A stretch of 6,802 bases of DNA from Abditibacteriota bacterium (GTDB lineage Bacteria > Armatimonadota > UBA5829), in assembly GCA_017958015.1 (NCBI GenBank), contig JAGDDM010000200.1, forward strand, positions 1-6,802. Reading direction: 5' to 3'. Every line of letters starts with the position of its first letter. Position 1 is the first letter of the stretch. Of this stretch, positions 5,333 to 6,802 are shown piece by piece. The position numbers were made by a program, and so were the translations under genes. The notes below the pieces were generated by a model. That model was not told the origin of the DNA and searched no databases. It worked only from the letters and a program-made list of their open reading frames with translations.

Positions 5333-6502
5333 ATGAAAAAGATTGCCAACATCATCTTAATATGGCTTTTCACCGTCATGGCGGTGATGCTTCTTCTCGC
5401 CGTGGTACCCTCACTGGGTAAACTCCGCACGGCCGTCCGAACGAAAGAGGACATCAAACCGGTGTGGGTAAAGGAAAAACTGTATCTGAAATCCTTCGAT
5501 GTCACACCCGACGGTTCCCGAATCGCCTATCTCGACACGGAGGGCAAACTCTACCTGGAGACTCTGCGGGGAACACGGATTTTCACCCGCAAGTCGGAGG
5601 ACGGGGAAAACAGTGTTGTGCTGTCGCCGGACGGCAAATACGCCGCAGTGTACAGCTCGCTGCCAGCGGAGGAATCGGCGGTGACGATTGTCAGAGACGA
5701 CGGGCGGGCGGCCTACCGGTTCCACGTGCCAAGGGGCGTTTCCTCCGTTGATTCCGCAAAACTCTCCTCCGGCTGCCGATTCGTCGCCGGAAGCTACTCA
5801 AACGCTATATATGTGGCGGACGTGACGAACGGGGAACGAAAGTCGCAAACCATCGAAACCCAGGCTCAGGTCACATCCGTTTGCATAACCGACGACGGCA
5901 ATATCATCTACGGCACCAAGTCGCCGGGGCGAGTGGTGTGCGTGGACAGCGAAGGTAAACCCCTTTGGAACATGACAAACGTGCCGCCGGAAAGCAAAAA
6001 CTACATTACCCACCTCAGCAAACAGCGGCGGTATCTCATTTTGAGCAAACCCTACTCCAAGGACGAGAAAAACGTCTATATGGTTATCGACGAAAACGGA
6101 ACAAAGGTCACGGCGGCGGCGGTGGACTACGCCGACAACGGAACCGCCGTCAGTCCCTGCGGAACGTACCTCGCCTCCGGATACGAGAAGATTTTGCGGC
6201 ACAAAGAAAAAACCGCTTCGGAACGCCACGTGTTCCTCTGCAGACCCGGCATCGACGACCCGGATATTCTCTGGGACTTGGGATCTTTCTTTTTCCCCAT
6301 TATACCCATCTCCGTGAACACCGCCGGCGCCGTCCTGGCCGTCACCGAAGACAGCTTTTTGTACATGATTACCCCCGGCGGCAGCAGAGAAAGACTCTTC
6401 AAACTTCCCACGGACATCGCGAATTTCGCCTCCACCCGGAACGACGCCTACACTTTCATCTACTGCAAAGACGGCACCCTCTACTGCCTCAGCAGCAGAT
6501 AA
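5333..6502 (+). CDS. Membrane-anchored beta-propeller (WD40-like) protein of unknown function
   Basis: I do not recognise a named gene. The 389-residue protein has a short basic N-terminus, one transmembrane anchor (about 5-27, no clear signal-peptidase site) and a large extracytoplasmic part made of repeating beta-rich units. Recurrent propeller-like turns are TPDGSRIAYLD (58-68), SPDGKYAAVYS (98-108), TDDGNIIYGT (186-195), DSEGKPLWNM (205-214), SPCGTYLASGY (274-284) and CKDGTLYCLS (378-387), spaced as in six- to seven-bladed propellers. No catalytic motif is evident, so a binding or scaffold role is the most that can be said. Start choice: ATG 5333 gives the standard MKK start. ATG 5327 and TTG 5315 are in frame, but TTG 5315 lies upstream of and reads through the -10, and ATG 5327 directly abuts it. 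It has its own promoter and terminator, so it is probably monocistronic. Confidence 0.85.
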   Translation: MKKIANIILIWLFTVMAVMLLLAVVPSLGKLRTAVRTKEDIKPVWVKEKLYLKSFDVTPDGSRIAYLDTEGKLYLETLRGTRIFTRKSEDGENSVVLSPDGKYAAVYSSLPAEESAVTIVRDDGRAAYRFHVPRGVSSVDSAKLSSGCRFVAGSYSNAIYVADVTNGERKSQTIETQAQVTSVCITDDGNIIYGTKSPGRVVCVDSEGKPLWNMTNVPPESKNYITHLSKQRRYLILSKPYSKDEKNVYMVIDENGTKVTAAAVDYADNGTAVSPCGTYLASGYEKILRHKEKTASERHVFLCRPGIDDPDILWDLGSFFFPIIPISVNTAGAVLAVTEDSFLYMITPGGSRERLFKLPTDIANFASTRNDAYTFIYCKDGTLYCLSSR

Positions 6503-6509
6503 GAATATT

Positions 6510-6532
6510 CCGCTCCTCGGAGCGGCTTTTTT
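6510..6532 (+). terminator. Rho-independent terminator of the propeller gene
   Basis: CCGCTC (6510-6515) pairs with GAGCGG (6520-6525) around a CTCG tetraloop, followed by C and six T. It begins 7 bp after the propeller stop codon and ends before the hisD promoter, separating the two transcripts. Confidence 0.9.
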
Positions 6533-6550
6533 ATATGTTACCGTCCCTAA

Positions 6551-6579
6551 TTGCCGAAATCGGGAAATTCCGGTATTAT
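6551..6579 (+). promoter_or_regulatory. Sigma70-type promoter of hisD
   Basis: The -35 is TTGCCG (6551-6556), the spacer 17 bp and the -10 TATTAT (6574-6579). Transcription should start near 6586, giving a leader of roughly 12 nt with GAGGA at 6586-6590, 7 nt before the ATG. The spacer contains GGAAATTCC, a 9-bp odd palindrome that may or may not be an operator. With so short a leader there is no room for a peptide-type attenuator or T-box. Confidence 0.7.
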
Positions 6580-6597
6580 ATATATGAGGAATTATAT

Positions 6598-6802
6598 ATG
6601 AAAACATTCGATACCGCCAAAGACAACATCAAAGATATTTTAGCCGCCCTGTCCCCCGCTTCAGGTCAGGCCTCCGATTCCGTGCGTCAAACCGTCGCCG
6701 ATATAATCGAGAAGGTGAAAACCGAGGGAGACAACGCGGTTCTGGAGCTGGGCCGCAAGTTCGACTCCCCGGACCTCAATGCCATCGAGGTGACTACCGA
6801 GG
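6598..6802 (+). CDS. hisD: Histidinol dehydrogenase (N-terminal 68 codons, cut by window)
   Basis: HisD catalyses the last two steps of histidine synthesis, oxidising L-histidinol to L-histidine with NAD+ in the cytoplasm, using an active-site zinc. Only the N-terminus is visible; full-length HisD is about 430 residues. The match rests on the characteristic helix and following segment: SVRQTVADIIEKVKTEGDNA (28-47) then VLELGRKFDSPDL, corresponding to the family pattern V..II..V...GD.AL.....FD. The zinc and catalytic residues lie beyond the window. The ATG is supported by a GAGGA ribosome binding site 7 nt upstream and a good promoter. It could be the first gene of a histidine operon, which the window cannot show. 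Short HisD-like paralogues acting on other amino alcohols cannot be excluded from this fragment. Confidence 0.88.
   Translation, partial: MKTFDTAKDNIKDILAALSPASGQASDSVRQTVADIIEKVKTEGDNAVLELGRKFDSPDLNAIEVTTE

Noticed and set aside
5798..6607. Minus-strand open frame of 269 codons
   Set aside because: Antisense to the propeller gene, crossing its terminator and the hisD promoter, with no recognisable domain.
1..6802. Mobile elements, CRISPR repeats, tRNA or rRNA genes
   Set aside because: No transposase, integrase, direct-repeat array or tRNA-like cloverleaf was seen; the window is filled with housekeeping-type genes and short spacers.

Overview
The window reads as ordinary bacterial chromosome: compact, moderately GC-rich (many GGC/GCC codons), with standard sigma70-like promoters, Shine-Dalgarno sites on most genes and hairpin terminators. 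I see no mobile element, CRISPR array, tRNA or rRNA. The content (CsrA, FtsEX, a stand-alone NifU-type scaffold beside a separate Nfu domain, a FecCD-type permease, histidinol dehydrogenase) would suit an anaerobe of the Clostridia or Synergistota kind. That placement is inference from gene content only.

Region A (1-3402, minus strand) is a tightly packed five-gene cluster, transcribed csrA > membrane-anchored zinc metallopeptidase > SDR oxidoreductase > ftsE > ftsX, with ftsX cut by the window edge. The junctions are -23, +1, +4 and -20 bp, so it is very probably one transcript. It joins a global RNA-binding regulator to an exported protease and the cell-wall-hydrolase-activating ABC complex. 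csrA is too short for a typical ORF cut-off but is unmistakable by sequence.

Region B (3403-4232, minus) is a two-gene Fe-S assembly unit: a NifU/IscU-type scaffold, then a 77-residue Nfu-type domain protein. It has a good promoter, strong ribosome binding sites and a terminator-like hairpin before csrA.

Region C (4233-5276, minus) is a lone FecCD/BtuC-family permease without its ATPase or binding protein. It is transcribed away from Region D (5333-6502, plus), a membrane-anchored beta-propeller protein of unknown function. The roughly 55 bp between their starts appears to hold two overlapping divergent promoters, both predicted to give leaderless or nearly leaderless mRNAs, framed by a 7-bp inverted repeat.

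Region E (6510-6802, plus) has a terminator for the propeller gene, then a clear promoter, ribosome binding site and the first 68 codons of hisD, perhaps the start of a histidine operon.

No stretch over 300 bases lacks a gene. The most unusual points are the csrA-protease-SDR-ftsEX grouping, a CsrA with a changed RNA-binding strand residue (Thr6) and atypical C-terminus, the cysteine-rich tail of the NifU scaffold, and the symmetric divergent promoter region.
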